The notes below the pieces were generated by a model. It saw nothing but the letters and a program-made list of their open reading frames with translations, was not told the origin of the DNA and searched no databases. From an uncultured Shimia sp. (GTDB lineage Bacteria > Pseudomonadota > Alphaproteobacteria > Rhodobacterales > Rhodobacteraceae), in the NCBI RefSeq assembly GCF_913054185.1, contig NZ_CAJXIV010000015.1, forward strand, positions 1 to 54,666: DNA of 54,666 bases. Direction: 5' to 3'. The translations under genes were made by a program, and so were the position numbers. Below, piece by piece: positions 36,788 through 44,934 of this stretch; within the stretch, counting starts at the first letter, position 1, and every line of letters begins with the position of its first letter.

Positions 36788-38444
36788 TAGCCTGTGTCTC
36801 TGGGTAGAGGTGAGCCTTAAAGGGCGCGAGGCCAAGACGGCGATAAGCCTCGAGGAAGGTTTCTTCTGGTCCCTCACGCAGCTCCAAATAGCCATTCACA
36901 AGACGTTCAATTGCTGGAACGATCTCATCATAGGCAAAACCCGGCCCCGCACGTTGGCCAATTTCAGCATTCCAAGTGGCATCGCCACCTAAGGTGATCT
37001 GGTAGTTCTCCACACCTGCGCGATCGAGGCCGAGAATGCCGATGTGACCCACATGGTGGTGCCCACAGGCGTTGATGCAGCCTGAGATTTTGATCTGCAG
37101 GTGGCCGATGTCATGCTCCAGCTTCAGCTCGTCAAAACGGGTCGCGATCTGCTGCGCCACAGGGATAGAGCGGGCCGTGGCCAAGGCACAGTAATCCATG
37201 CCGGGGCAGGCGATGATGTCGCTGATCAGGCCGATGTTGGCAGTGTGCAGTTCTGCCTCACGCAGGGCCGCATAAACCGCTGGCAAATCGGATTTGTGCA
37301 CATGTGGCAGGATCACGTTTTGCTCATGGCTGATACGCAGCTCGTCATGGCCGTAGTCACGGGCTATCTGTGCCAATGCGCGCATTTGGTCGGCGGTGGC
37401 ATCGCCTGGGGTGTCGCCCTGCTTTTTCAGGGAAACCGTAACAACCGAATACCCCGGCGCACGGTGCGTTGTCAGGTTGGTATCAACCCAGCTGCGAAAC
37501 AGGGGGTTGGCGTTATAAGCGCTGTCAAACTCGACAGTGGGCGCATTGCGGAAAGCCGGAGGTGCAAAGTGGGCTTTGATGTCCTCAAACAGGTCTTGAT
37601 CCACGCCGGTGAAAGATGGGCGCACGGTTGCGTAGCGCTCCTCTACCTTTGCGCGGAACTCCTCAAGGCCGGTTTCATGCACGGTGATCTTGATGCGCGC
37701 TTTGTATTTGTTGTCGCGACGGCCGATCTGGTTCCAGACCGAAACGGTGCTCTCGATATACGGCAGCAGATCTTCGCGCGGCAGGAAGCCATTGAGCACC
37801 TTGCCCACCATTGGCGTGCGGCCAAGGCCCCCGCCAACAAGGATTTGGTAGCCGATCTCACCGGCGTCATTTTTCACAAAACGCACAGCCAAATCGTGCG
37901 CTTTCAGCACAGCGCGGTCTTGCGCACCTGCGCTCACGGCGATCTTGAATTTACGGCCCATGAACTGGAATTCCGGGTGGTCGGTGGACCACTGGCGGAT
38001 CAATTCCGCGACCGGGCGTGGGTCTTCCATCTCGTCGGCAGCTGCGCCAGCGAAGTGGTCCGCAGTCACGTTGCGGATGGTGTTGCCGGAGGTTTGGATA
38101 GCGTGCATGCCAACCTTGCCCAAGGCGTCGAGCATATCCGGCACATCAGTCAGCTTGGGCCAGTTGTACTGAATGTTCTGACGCGTGGTGAAATGGCCGT
38201 AGCCTTTGTCCCATTTCTCCGCCAACAATGCGAGCGTGTCCATCTGCGCGGAACTCAAGGAACCATAGGGAATGGCCACCCGCAGCATGTAGGCGTGCAG
38301 CTGCAAGTACAGGCCGTTCATCAGGCGCAGGGGCTTAAACTCGTCTTCGGTCAGGTTGCCAGCGACGCGGCGTTCTACCTGTGCACGGAACTGACGATTG
38401 CGCTCGGCCAGAAAGGCTTTGTCAAAGTCGTTATAGTGATACAT
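36777..38444 (-). CDS. cysI: Ferredoxin-type nitrite/sulfite reductase
   Basis: Siroheme/4Fe-4S enzyme of 555 residues with the two half-repeats of the family. The N-terminal half carries LYLQLHAYMLRVAIPYGSLS and GYGHFTTRQNIQYNW. The cluster/siroheme cysteines appear as CPGMDYC and GCINACGHHH. Adjacent cysH and DUF934 point to sulfite rather than nitrite as substrate; the family does both. It follows DUF2849 by 35 bases. The gene for siroheme synthesis (cysG), often first in this operon, is not here. Confidence 0.95.
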   Translation of the reverse strand: MYHYNDFDKAFLAERNRQFRAQVERRVAGNLTEDEFKPLRLMNGLYLQLHAYMLRVAIPYGSLSSAQMDTLALLAEKWDKGYGHFTTRQNIQYNWPKLTDVPDMLDALGKVGMHAIQTSGNTIRNVTADHFAGAAADEMEDPRPVAELIRQWSTDHPEFQFMGRKFKIAVSAGAQDRAVLKAHDLAVRFVKNDAGEIGYQILVGGGLGRTPMVGKVLNGFLPREDLLPYIESTVSVWNQIGRRDNKYKARIKITVHETGLEEFRAKVEERYATVRPSFTGVDQDLFEDIKAHFAPPAFRNAPTVEFDSAYNANPLFRSWVDTNLTTHRAPGYSVVTVSLKKQGDTPGDATADQMRALAQIARDYGHDELRISHEQNVILPHVHKSDLPAVYAALREAELHTANIGLISDIIACPGMDYCALATARSIPVAQQIATRFDELKLEHDIGHLQIKISGCINACGHHHVGHIGILGLDRAGVENYQITLGGDATWNAEIGQRAGPGFAYDEIVPAIERLVNGYLELREGPEETFLEAYRRLGLAPFKAHLYPETQANAA

Positions 38445-38479
38445 GGGTGGACCCTTTTGTTTGCTGCAGGAGAGGCCGA

Positions 38480-38803
38480 TCAGGCGGCCTGACCATCCTG
38501 TTGCTTGCTGTCTGCTTGTTTGCCGTGGAAATAGTTGGACGGACCAGTGCGGCGGAATTCTTCGCGAAAATGCGTGGGCTCCAGGCCATTTTCGCCCTCT
38601 GCGGTGTCCGCCAGATAAGCGCCAACCACCAGATCGACCTGCTGTGCTGCGTCCAGCAACCGTACCTGGGCGTGGGCTTCATCCGTGAGATACTCGGCGC
38701 AAGCCAGATCACGGGTCCAAGTGTCGTCTTTGGTGAAATAAATCACGTCGCCTTCGATGAGGGCGTTGGCGGTGATGACTTTGGGTGTGAATGCGCGTGG
38801 CAT
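38480..38803 (-). CDS. DUF2849-family protein, first gene of the sulfur operon
   Basis: A 107-residue protein (MPRAFTPKVITANALIEGDV start) of the DUF2849 family, characteristically found immediately before sulfite reductase in Rhodobacterales and relatives. Function unknown; position suggests support of sulfite reduction. GGGAGAG ribosome site upstream. An in-frame extension to 39319 runs antisense through the Lrp gene and was rejected. Confidence 0.92.
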   Translation of the reverse strand: MPRAFTPKVITANALIEGDVIYFTKDDTWTRDLACAEYLTDEAHAQVRLLDAAQQVDLVVGAYLADTAEGENGLEPTHFREEFRRTGPSNYFHGKQADSKQQDGQAA

Positions 38804-38847
38804 AAGGCTCTCCCGGGGTTTGACTTCAGAAGCAATATAGGAAATTG

Positions 38848-38908
38848 TTCCCCATAACCGCCAGATGCTGGCGGAAATAGAAACATGTGTTCTGGTGTGT
38901 TTGGGGAA
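38848..38908. promoter_or_regulatory. Nested inverted repeats in the DUF2849/Lrp divergent region
   Basis: CCGCCAG-ATG-CTGGCGG (38858-38874) is a perfect inverted repeat. AGAAACATGTGTTCT (38879-38893) is a near-palindrome resembling Lrp-type sites. TTCCCCA (38848-38854) and TGGGGAA (38902-38908) are perfect complements flanking both. The positions, 45-105 bases upstream of DUF2849 and 37-97 upstream of the Lrp gene, suit a shared regulatory region. Confidence 0.5.
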
Positions 38909-38944
38909 ATACGCCGATGTTCCACAAAGGGCAGGGGAAATGGG

Positions 38945-39406
38945 ATGGCGTTGCGTATCGATGATATGGATAAGAAAATTCTCGGGGAGTTGCAACGCGA
39001 TGCGGCGCAATCCTTGGATGAAATTGCCAAACGTGTGGGCTCTTCCAAGACACCTGTGTGGAATCGCATTCGCAAGCTGAAGGAAGCCGGGGTGATCCGG
39101 CAGCAGACGGTGCTGCTCGATGCAGAAGCGCTTGGTTTTGAGGCCTGTTTCTTTGTTTTGATCCGCACCAGCGAGCATGAGGCGGACTGGCAGCAAAAGT
39201 TCCTGAAAGCCCTGCGCGAGCGCCCTGAGGTGTTGGAAGCGCATCGGCTGGCGGGGGACATAGACTATATTCTGAAAGTGCAGGTGCAGAACGCGCGCGC
39301 CTATGACACCTTTTATCAAGCTCTGATTTCAGAGGTGAAGGTACACAATGTTACCGCGTTGTTATCTATGGAAGAAATAAAATCCACCAGCATGCTGCCG
39401 CTCTGA
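38945..39406 (+). CDS. Lrp/AsnC-family transcriptional regulator
   Basis: A 153-residue regulator with an N-terminal winged helix-turn-helix (LDEIAKRVGSSKTPVWNRIR) and a C-terminal RAM ligand-sensing domain (AHRLAGDIDYILKVQVQNAR). It diverges from the DUF2849-reductase-cysH-DUF934 operon and most likely controls it, sensing an amino acid such as cysteine; this is inferred from position. Start at 38945; a second in-frame ATG at 38966 is possible. Confidence 0.93.
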   Translation: MALRIDDMDKKILGELQRDAAQSLDEIAKRVGSSKTPVWNRIRKLKEAGVIRQQTVLLDAEALGFEACFFVLIRTSEHEADWQQKFLKALRERPEVLEAHRLAGDIDYILKVQVQNARAYDTFYQALISEVKVHNVTALLSMEEIKSTSMLPL

Positions 39407-39446
39407 TCGTTAAGATTTGGCCGAGGGGCGGTTTGCGGCAAAAATC

Positions 39447-39503
39447 ACGTCGGTATGACGTCGGTATCGCAACTGTTTTGCGGAGGTGTGTTTTTTGGTG
39501 GGG
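39447..39503 (+). repeat. Conserved 42-nt intergenic element, copy C
   Basis: The best-formed copy: ACGTCGGTA is repeated exactly with an 11-base period (39447-39455, 39458-39466), then TC and a 20-base block ending CTGTTTTGCGGAGGTG, then TTTTTTGG. It is 35 of 42 identical to copy A and to copy B (both inverted). It lies 40 bases after the Lrp stop and 53 bases before the convergent MFS stop, with no gene of its own. A GCAAAAA stretch just before it is also shared with copy B. Confidence 0.8.
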
Positions 39504-39555
39504 CGAGGTTAACGAGGCTGCGGGATGAGCGCTTCCACTGCAAAGTGAGGATACG

Positions 39556-40740
39556 TCAAACCCGGGCCCGGCGAGAAGTTGCTGCAAGGCCCAGCCAAAG
39601 TACGATGCCAAGCAGTGCGAAAGCGGCGAGTATCGGCTGCAATACGGAGTAAGGCAGTGCCGCGTCGCCAGGTGATTGGGTTGCTGCCACACTCAGAGTC
39701 AAGGCAAAGAGCACCCGGCCTGCTAAGCTTTGCAGGGAAAAATATGTGGCACGAATGCCGTCGGTTAGCAGAGGCTGAATGCGCGCATTGATAAATGGTT
39801 CCGACAGGGAATCCGGCACCATTCTCAAAAACAGCAGCGCAATGACAAACACCCCGTTGGATGTGGCCAACGCCGTGGTCAGAGCAACTTGCATGCCAAG
39901 GGCCAGAAGAAGCGTGGCGGGAAGCCCAAGGCGTTTGCGAATGGGAAGCGCAATCAATGAGACGGCAACAGAAATCATCATCATAACAAAAGACACTGCG
40001 CCAGAGACCAGAGGTGTCTGGTCTGCAAGCCCTGTGGTCGCGAGGGCTTCGCGAATGAACGGTTGGCCAAAGACAAAGGGGATGTGCCCAAAGGTGTATA
40101 ACAGCACCGTCAAACAGAGCAGCCAGATCAATGTGGGGTGCCGCAAACTTGCGGCCAGTGAGCGTAGGCTGTCTTGGTGAGGGGCCTGTAGGCTGTGTGA
40201 TGGTTCGTTAAAACGGAAAGCAATGACGAGAGCGAAGCAAGCGGCCAAAGCCGTTGCGACATAAGGGAGGACATCGTTGTGTACGGCCAGGGCACCACCT
40301 ATCAGCGCCGCCAACGCTAAAGCCACAAAACCAAAGCGCCACGCCTTTAGCTCCTCCTCAGCGATACGTTTTTCACGACCGTTTGCTTTTAGGCTTTCAA
40401 ACAGCAAAGCACTGTCTGTGCCGGAGGCAAAGGCCATCCCCGCGCCCAAGAGAACGTTTGCAATGGCAAAGTGAACAAAGGTTGAGCCGACGATGAGCAG
40501 GAGGACAGAGGCCAGGAACGTTGCTGTCGATGCGACAAGTGTCTTTCGCCGACCGAGACGGTCAGACATGTAGCCGGATGGCACTTCAAAAAGCAAAGTT
40601 GCCAGATCGTAGACCACATAAAGCATGACGGCCTCAGCCGCGGAAAGGTGCGTTTCAAAATAGAGAAACCACGTGGCCTGCCAAAAAATCAGCGATTGAA
40701 AGAACTTAAACCAAGGGTACAAGGCAATATTGGAACTCAT
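39556..40740 (-). CDS. Major facilitator superfamily transporter
   Basis: A 394-residue membrane protein with about twelve predicted helices and the MFS loop 2-3 motif SGYMSDRLGRRKTL near residue 57, whose acidic and basic residues are intact. Substrate is not indicated by sequence. It is divergent from the phenol-lyase gene across 320 bases and convergent with the Lrp gene. Confidence 0.85.
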   Translation of the reverse strand: MSSNIALYPWFKFFQSLIFWQATWFLYFETHLSAAEAVMLYVVYDLATLLFEVPSGYMSDRLGRRKTLVASTATFLASVLLLIVGSTFVHFAIANVLLGAGMAFASGTDSALLFESLKANGREKRIAEEELKAWRFGFVALALAALIGGALAVHNDVLPYVATALAACFALVIAFRFNEPSHSLQAPHQDSLRSLAASLRHPTLIWLLCLTVLLYTFGHIPFVFGQPFIREALATTGLADQTPLVSGAVSFVMMMISVAVSLIALPIRKRLGLPATLLLALGMQVALTTALATSNGVFVIALLFLRMVPDSLSEPFINARIQPLLTDGIRATYFSLQSLAGRVLFALTLSVAATQSPGDAALPYSVLQPILAAFALLGIVLWLGLAATSRRARV

Positions 40741-41060
40741 TTGCTTTCAGTATCGGTTGTGCAGGGATGTGGCGAGAATTTATTGAGAAATTACCGCCAT
40801 AGGAGAAGGGAATCCTAAGTGATCACAGCAAACCTTGGGAGATATGGATGCCCCCAAGTGTGCAGAATCGTCGCAGTCGCACCGGAATGCGCAATCCTGC
40901 TTGTGTTTTGCAAGAGCTGCGATAGCCTCATTCTCGGCCACTTTGATCAGGCGATCTTGTCTGGTGGGAGGGATGAAATGCCACGGGTTTTCCGTGGCGT
41001 ACCTCTCAAAGGCTCCGCGTGAAAACTCACTTATGTGTCGTTTGAACAAGGAGTCAAAAA
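40741..41060 (+). promoter_or_regulatory. 320-base divergent region with leader hairpin before the phenol-lyase gene
   Basis: No gene is supported here. The region should hold the promoters of the MFS gene (minus) and of the lyase gene (plus). A hairpin GCCACGG / CCGTGGC (40980-40998, loop GTTTT) stands about 60 bases before the lyase start. I looked for a TnaC-like leader peptide with a critical Trp and did not find a convincing one. A 96-codon open frame on the minus strand starts inside the lyase gene and is doubtful. Confidence 0.45.
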
Positions 41061-42449
41061 ATGACCACATCCACCAGAACCTGGGCCGAACCGTATAAAA
41101 TCAAAATGGTCGAGCCGCTGAAGATGACCACCGAGGATGAGCGCCGTGCGGCCATCGCCGAAGCCGGCTACAACACGTTCCTGCTCAAATCCGAAGACGT
41201 CTATATTGACCTGCTGACAGACTCTGGCTGTGGCGCGATGTCGGATCGTCAATGGGCGGGCATGATGCTTGGCGATGAAGCTTATGCGGGCAGCGCCAAC
41301 TTCTATCGCATGCGGGACACCATCGAGAGCTATTACTCGTACAAATACACCGTGCCGACACACCAAGGCCGTGGCGCGGAAAACATTCTGTCGCAAATCC
41401 TGATCTCTGATGGGGATTATGTGCCGGGCAACATGTATTTCACCACCACACGTCTGCACCAAGAGCTTGCGGGCGCAAGTTTTGTCGATGTGATCATCGA
41501 CGAGGCGCATGATCCGGCCTCGACACACCCGTTTAAAGGCAATGTTGACTTGGCCAAGCTGGACGCGCTGGTGGCGCAGGTTGGGGCGGAGAAGATCCCT
41601 TACATCTGTATTGCAACCTGCGTGAACATGGCGGGTGGGCAGCCGATTTCGATGGCCAACCTGCGCGAGCTGCGGGCGTGGTGTGATCGCACTGATACGC
41701 TGTTGGTGCATGACATGACGCGGGTGGCGGAAAACGCCTATTTCATCCAGCAGCGCGAGGACGGCTTTGCGGACAAGACCGTGCGTGAGATTGTGCATGA
41801 GCTGTGCGCGCTGACCGACGCGGCCACCATGTCTTCTAAGAAAGACGCATTGGTGAACATCGGCGGCTTCCTGGCGATGAACGATCCCGATATCTATGAG
41901 AAAGCCTGTAACCTTGTGGTGGTCTATGAAGGGCTGCACACCTACGGCGGCATGGCTGGGCGGGACATGGAAGCCTTGGCGATTGGCATCACCGAAAGTG
42001 TCCAGGATGATCACATCAGCGCACGTGTTGGGCAGGTGGAATACCTTGGCAACCGGTTGATGGAGATGGGCGTGCCGATTGTGCAACCCATTGGTGGGCA
42101 TGCGATTTATCTCGACGCCAAAGCCATTCTTCCGAACATTCCACAAGAGCAGTTCCCGGCGCAGGCGCTGGCCGCAGCGCTCTACATTGATGCGGGTGTG
42201 CGGGTGATGGAACGCGGTGTGGTGTCGGCGGGACGAGACAAAGACACCGGTGAGAACTTCATGCCTAAACTTGAGTTGGTGCGCCTGACCTTGCCGCGTC
42301 GGGTATACACGCAGGCGCATATGGATGTGGTCGCGGAAAGTGTGCAGCGGGTGATGCAGGGCGCGGCAGACATTCGCGGTCTCAAGTTCACCTATGAGCC
42401 GGATTGTCTGCGCTTCTTCCGGGCGCATTTTGCGCCGGTTGAAGGTTAA
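41061..42449 (+). CDS. tpl: Beta-eliminating lyase, tyrosine phenol-lyase type
   Basis: PLP enzyme that splits tyrosine to phenol, pyruvate and ammonia, or in a related family tryptophan to indole. Aligned by eye with Citrobacter TPL at a constant offset of +4, the key residues are kept: Tyr75, Thr128, Asn189, Asp218, Arg221, PLP-Lys261, Arg385, Arg408, Phe452 and Phe453. Arg385, in VMERG, is the residue that contacts the phenol hydroxyl; tryptophanases have Ile or Val there (VEIG). I therefore prefer TPL to the tryptophanase label usual for relatives. At 462 residues the length is normal. GGAG precedes the ATG. It is monocistronic, with a terminator downstream. Confidence 0.88.
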   Translation: MTTSTRTWAEPYKIKMVEPLKMTTEDERRAAIAEAGYNTFLLKSEDVYIDLLTDSGCGAMSDRQWAGMMLGDEAYAGSANFYRMRDTIESYYSYKYTVPTHQGRGAENILSQILISDGDYVPGNMYFTTTRLHQELAGASFVDVIIDEAHDPASTHPFKGNVDLAKLDALVAQVGAEKIPYICIATCVNMAGGQPISMANLRELRAWCDRTDTLLVHDMTRVAENAYFIQQREDGFADKTVREIVHELCALTDAATMSSKKDALVNIGGFLAMNDPDIYEKACNLVVVYEGLHTYGGMAGRDMEALAIGITESVQDDHISARVGQVEYLGNRLMEMGVPIVQPIGGHAIYLDAKAILPNIPQEQFPAQALAAALYIDAGVRVMERGVVSAGRDKDTGENFMPKLELVRLTLPRRVYTQAHMDVVAESVQRVMQGAADIRGLKFTYEPDCLRFFRAHFAPVEG

Positions 42450-42475
42450 GACATCTTTTAGTCACAGCCTTTTGG

Positions 42476-42501
42476 GGCCCGCTTTTGTGGGCCTCATTTT
42501 T
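42476..42501 (+). terminator. Intrinsic terminator of the phenol-lyase gene
   Basis: GGCCCGC pairs with GTGGGCC around a TTTT loop (one G-U pair), followed by TCATTTTT. It lies 27 bases past the stop and before the convergent MFS gene. Confidence 0.85.
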
Positions 42502-42532
42502 GTGGAACATGGTCCGATGTGTTTGAAGAGGG

Positions 42533-43711
42533 CTAGGGGTCGCGCCTCAACGCTCCACTCAGCAGCGCAATCATTAATGCCAGCACAGCCAGTACCCCAA
42601 AGGACACGCGCAACGACGTGGCGTTGGCGATAAACCCAATCAGTGGCGGACCCAGAAGCATGCCGCCATAGCCGAAGGTGGCTGTGCCTGCGAGGGCTTT
42701 GCCGGGGCTTTCATGCGGGTCGTTGGCCGCGCGGCTGAAGGCCAATGGAAAGATCAGGGCGTAGCCGATGCCCATCATCACAAACCCCACCAGCATCACC
42801 GGCGGCGCCGGGAACAACACAGTGAGGGTTGCGCCGGTCGCGGCGACAAACCCGCTCACGCGGGCGGCCAAGTGGGGCGAGGTGTGGTGGGTGATCCAGT
42901 CGCCTAGGAGGCGCATGATCACCATGGTCACGGAGAAAATCGCGTAGCCCATCGCGGCCCAGTTTTCCGGCGCGCCACCAATGTCGACAAGATAAACCGC
43001 GCTCCAGTCCGCCATGGCGCCTTCGCCCATCGAGGCGCCAAACGCGAGCAGCCCCACCAGCGCCAACTGGCCTTTGGGGATCGAGAAAATCGGCGCTTTG
43101 CTGTCGCGGTTGACAGGGGAGGTCCATTGGATGTTGCCGAGCCAAAACAGCAGCGCGGTCAAGGGGATGCCGACAATGGCATAGTGCGTCAGGGGCGCGG
43201 CGTTGAGGCTGATCGCGGCAAAGCCGGAGGCGGCGCCGATGCCTGCTCCAAGGCTCCACATGGCGTGGTAAGACGACATTTGCGGGCGTTTGGCCCAGCG
43301 TTCAACCTCTGCGCCCCAGGCATTCATGGTCACATCCATGCCGCCGTGCGCCGCGCCAAACAGAAACAGCACCGCGCCAAGCACCCAGACGTTGGGCGTG
43401 AGTGCGAGCGCTAACGCCAAGGCCAAATTCGCAAAGACAAAAGCCTTGGTCACGCGGGCGGCGCCAAAATGATCTGAGAGGCGGCCCGCCAAGGGGAAGG
43501 CACAAATTGCACCAGCTGCGAGCAGGAGCAGCAAACCGCCAAGTTCGGCGTGGTTGAGATTGTGTGTGGCTTTGAACGCCGGGATGCGGCTGGCCCAGAG
43601 GCCAAAGATAGAGCCATTGATGGCAAACATAGCGGCAATGGCCCGCCATCCGGCGCGACGGGTCAGGTGCTCGGGGGCCGGGGCGTGTGATGGGGCGTCG
43701 GTGGCGGTCAT
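42533..43711 (-). CDS. MFS transporter (YbjJ-like), coupled to a two-component system
   Basis: A 392-residue membrane protein with about twelve helices, a conserved GSIFGLWASRIPAFK start and GRLSDHFGAARVTK in the loop after helix 2, typical of the YbjJ-like MFS group. Substrate unknown. Its start overlaps the stop of the response-regulator gene (ATGA), and that gene overlaps the kinase gene the same way. Kinase, regulator and transporter are thus one coupled unit, suggesting the transporter is an output or co-sensor of the system. Confidence 0.87.
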   Translation of the reverse strand: MTATDAPSHAPAPEHLTRRAGWRAIAAMFAINGSIFGLWASRIPAFKATHNLNHAELGGLLLLLAAGAICAFPLAGRLSDHFGAARVTKAFVFANLALALALALTPNVWVLGAVLFLFGAAHGGMDVTMNAWGAEVERWAKRPQMSSYHAMWSLGAGIGAASGFAAISLNAAPLTHYAIVGIPLTALLFWLGNIQWTSPVNRDSKAPIFSIPKGQLALVGLLAFGASMGEGAMADWSAVYLVDIGGAPENWAAMGYAIFSVTMVIMRLLGDWITHHTSPHLAARVSGFVAATGATLTVLFPAPPVMLVGFVMMGIGYALIFPLAFSRAANDPHESPGKALAGTATFGYGGMLLGPPLIGFIANATSLRVSFGVLAVLALMIALLSGALRRDP

Positions 43712-44934
43712 CGAAAGTTTTCGGGCTTGAGGCCGTATTTGGCCAGTTTGTCATACATGGTTTTGCGCGGCAGCCTCATGGCCTCTGCCGCTGCAGCTGC
43801 CCGACCTTGATGTTTGCGCAAAGCTTCCGCAAGAAGGGAGCGTTCGACCTGCGCCATCTGTTCCGCAAGGCCGAGGCCAGCGGATTGGGTTTCCTCGCCG
43901 GGCAAGCCCAGGGCGAATCGCATGGCGGCGCTCATCAGGGCGCGGGCGTTGCCGGGCCACTCTTGGGCCATCAGGGAGGATATCACGTCAGACGTGATTT
44001 CGGGCGCGTCGAGACCGGCCTGTTCGGCGGCTTGGGCGACGTAGTGGCGGAACAGCACGGGGATGTCTTCGGGGCGCTCAGACAGGCCCGGAATGCGGAC
44101 TTGCAGCGCTTCGAGGCGGTAGTAGAGATCGGCGTGCAGAGCGCCGGATTGCACCGCATCATCCAGCGGCGCAGCACTGCCAAAGATCAGTCTCGGATGC
44201 TCGCCGGTTTCCAGCAAAGTGAGCAGGGCAAACTGGGTCTGCATCGGCATGGATTGTACTTCGTCAAGGAAAAGACTGCCGCCGTGAGTGTCGTCTATGG
44301 CGGCGGCAAAGGCGGTGGGGTCCATGCCCGCAGCCGTGTGTTTGGCAAAGGGGCCTTCGGGGCGCGCGCCGCAGAGGTGAATGACTTCGGCCACTTTGGA
44401 GATGCCTGCACCGGGCGGGCCAGAGATCAGAACCTCAGCGTTGATGCGGGCAACAGAGCGGGCGCGGTGGCGCAGGGCTTCGGCTTGCGGCGAGGTGCCG
44501 TAGAGGATGCGGGCGGCGGCGTCGCCGGTTTCCAGCTGGGCCTTGAGGTGGCGGTTTTCCAAAGCCATGGCGCGGGCCTTTTGGGCGCGGTCAATCACAG
44601 CAATGAGTTCGGCCGGGGCGCAGGGCTTTTCTAAGAAACCAAAAGCCCCCTGTGTCATGGCGCGCACGGCCATAGGGATATCGCCCTCACCGGTGAGCAG
44701 GATCACCGGCAGTTCGGCGTCGGTGTCGCGGGTGAATTGCAGAAGGTGAAACCCGTCTCGGCCCGGCATGCGCATGTCTGAGAGGATCACGCCGGCAAAT
44801 GCGGGGGTGATGTGGTCCTTGGCCTCAACAAAAGAACCTGCGGAGATCACCGGAAACTCTTCGAGCTCCAGCGTCTGGGTCAGGGCTTCGCGCACAATGG
44901 GGTCATCATCAACCACCAGAACAGGAGCTGTCAT
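43708..44934 (-). CDS. DctD/NtrC-like response regulator with degenerate AAA+ domain
   Basis: Receiver at 1-120 with phospho-acceptor Asp53 (LSDMRMPG), conserved Thr (LLTGEGD) and Lys (LEKP). The AAA+ domain follows, but Walker A reads GPPGAGIS with Ile in place of the lysine, and the sigma-54 contact loop (GAFTGA, about 25 residues) is deleted. Walker B is kept (GGSLFLDEV). The usual FRxDLYYRL segment has become LHADLYYRL. The C-terminus is a normal Fis-type helix-turn-helix (AAAEAMRLPRKTMYDKLAKY). The protein cannot act as a classical sigma-54 activator; it may work with sigma-70, as R. capsulatus NtrC does. Coupled by ATGA to both neighbours. Confidence 0.9.
   Translation of the reverse strand: MTAPVLVVDDDPIVREALTQTLELEEFPVISAGSFVEAKDHITPAFAGVILSDMRMPGRDGFHLLQFTRDTDAELPVILLTGEGDIPMAVRAMTQGAFGFLEKPCAPAELIAVIDRAQKARAMALENRHLKAQLETGDAAARILYGTSPQAEALRHRARSVARINAEVLISGPPGAGISKVAEVIHLCGARPEGPFAKHTAAGMDPTAFAAAIDDTHGGSLFLDEVQSMPMQTQFALLTLLETGEHPRLIFGSAAPLDDAVQSGALHADLYYRLEALQVRIPGLSERPEDIPVLFRHYVAQAAEQAGLDAPEITSDVISSLMAQEWPGNARALMSAAMRFALGLPGEETQSAGLGLAEQMAQVERSLLAEALRKHQGRAAAAAEAMRLPRKTMYDKLAKYGLKPENFR

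Noticed and set aside
36777..38444. Assignment as dissimilatory nitrite reductase
   Set aside because: Adjacent cysH, DUF934, DUF2849 and an Lrp regulator make assimilatory sulfite reduction far more likely.
40780..41070. 96-codon open frame on the minus strand in the divergent gap
   Set aside because: It starts inside the phenol-lyase gene on the opposite strand, has no ribosome site and no recognised family, although its composition is not absurd. Kept as a doubtful possibility only.
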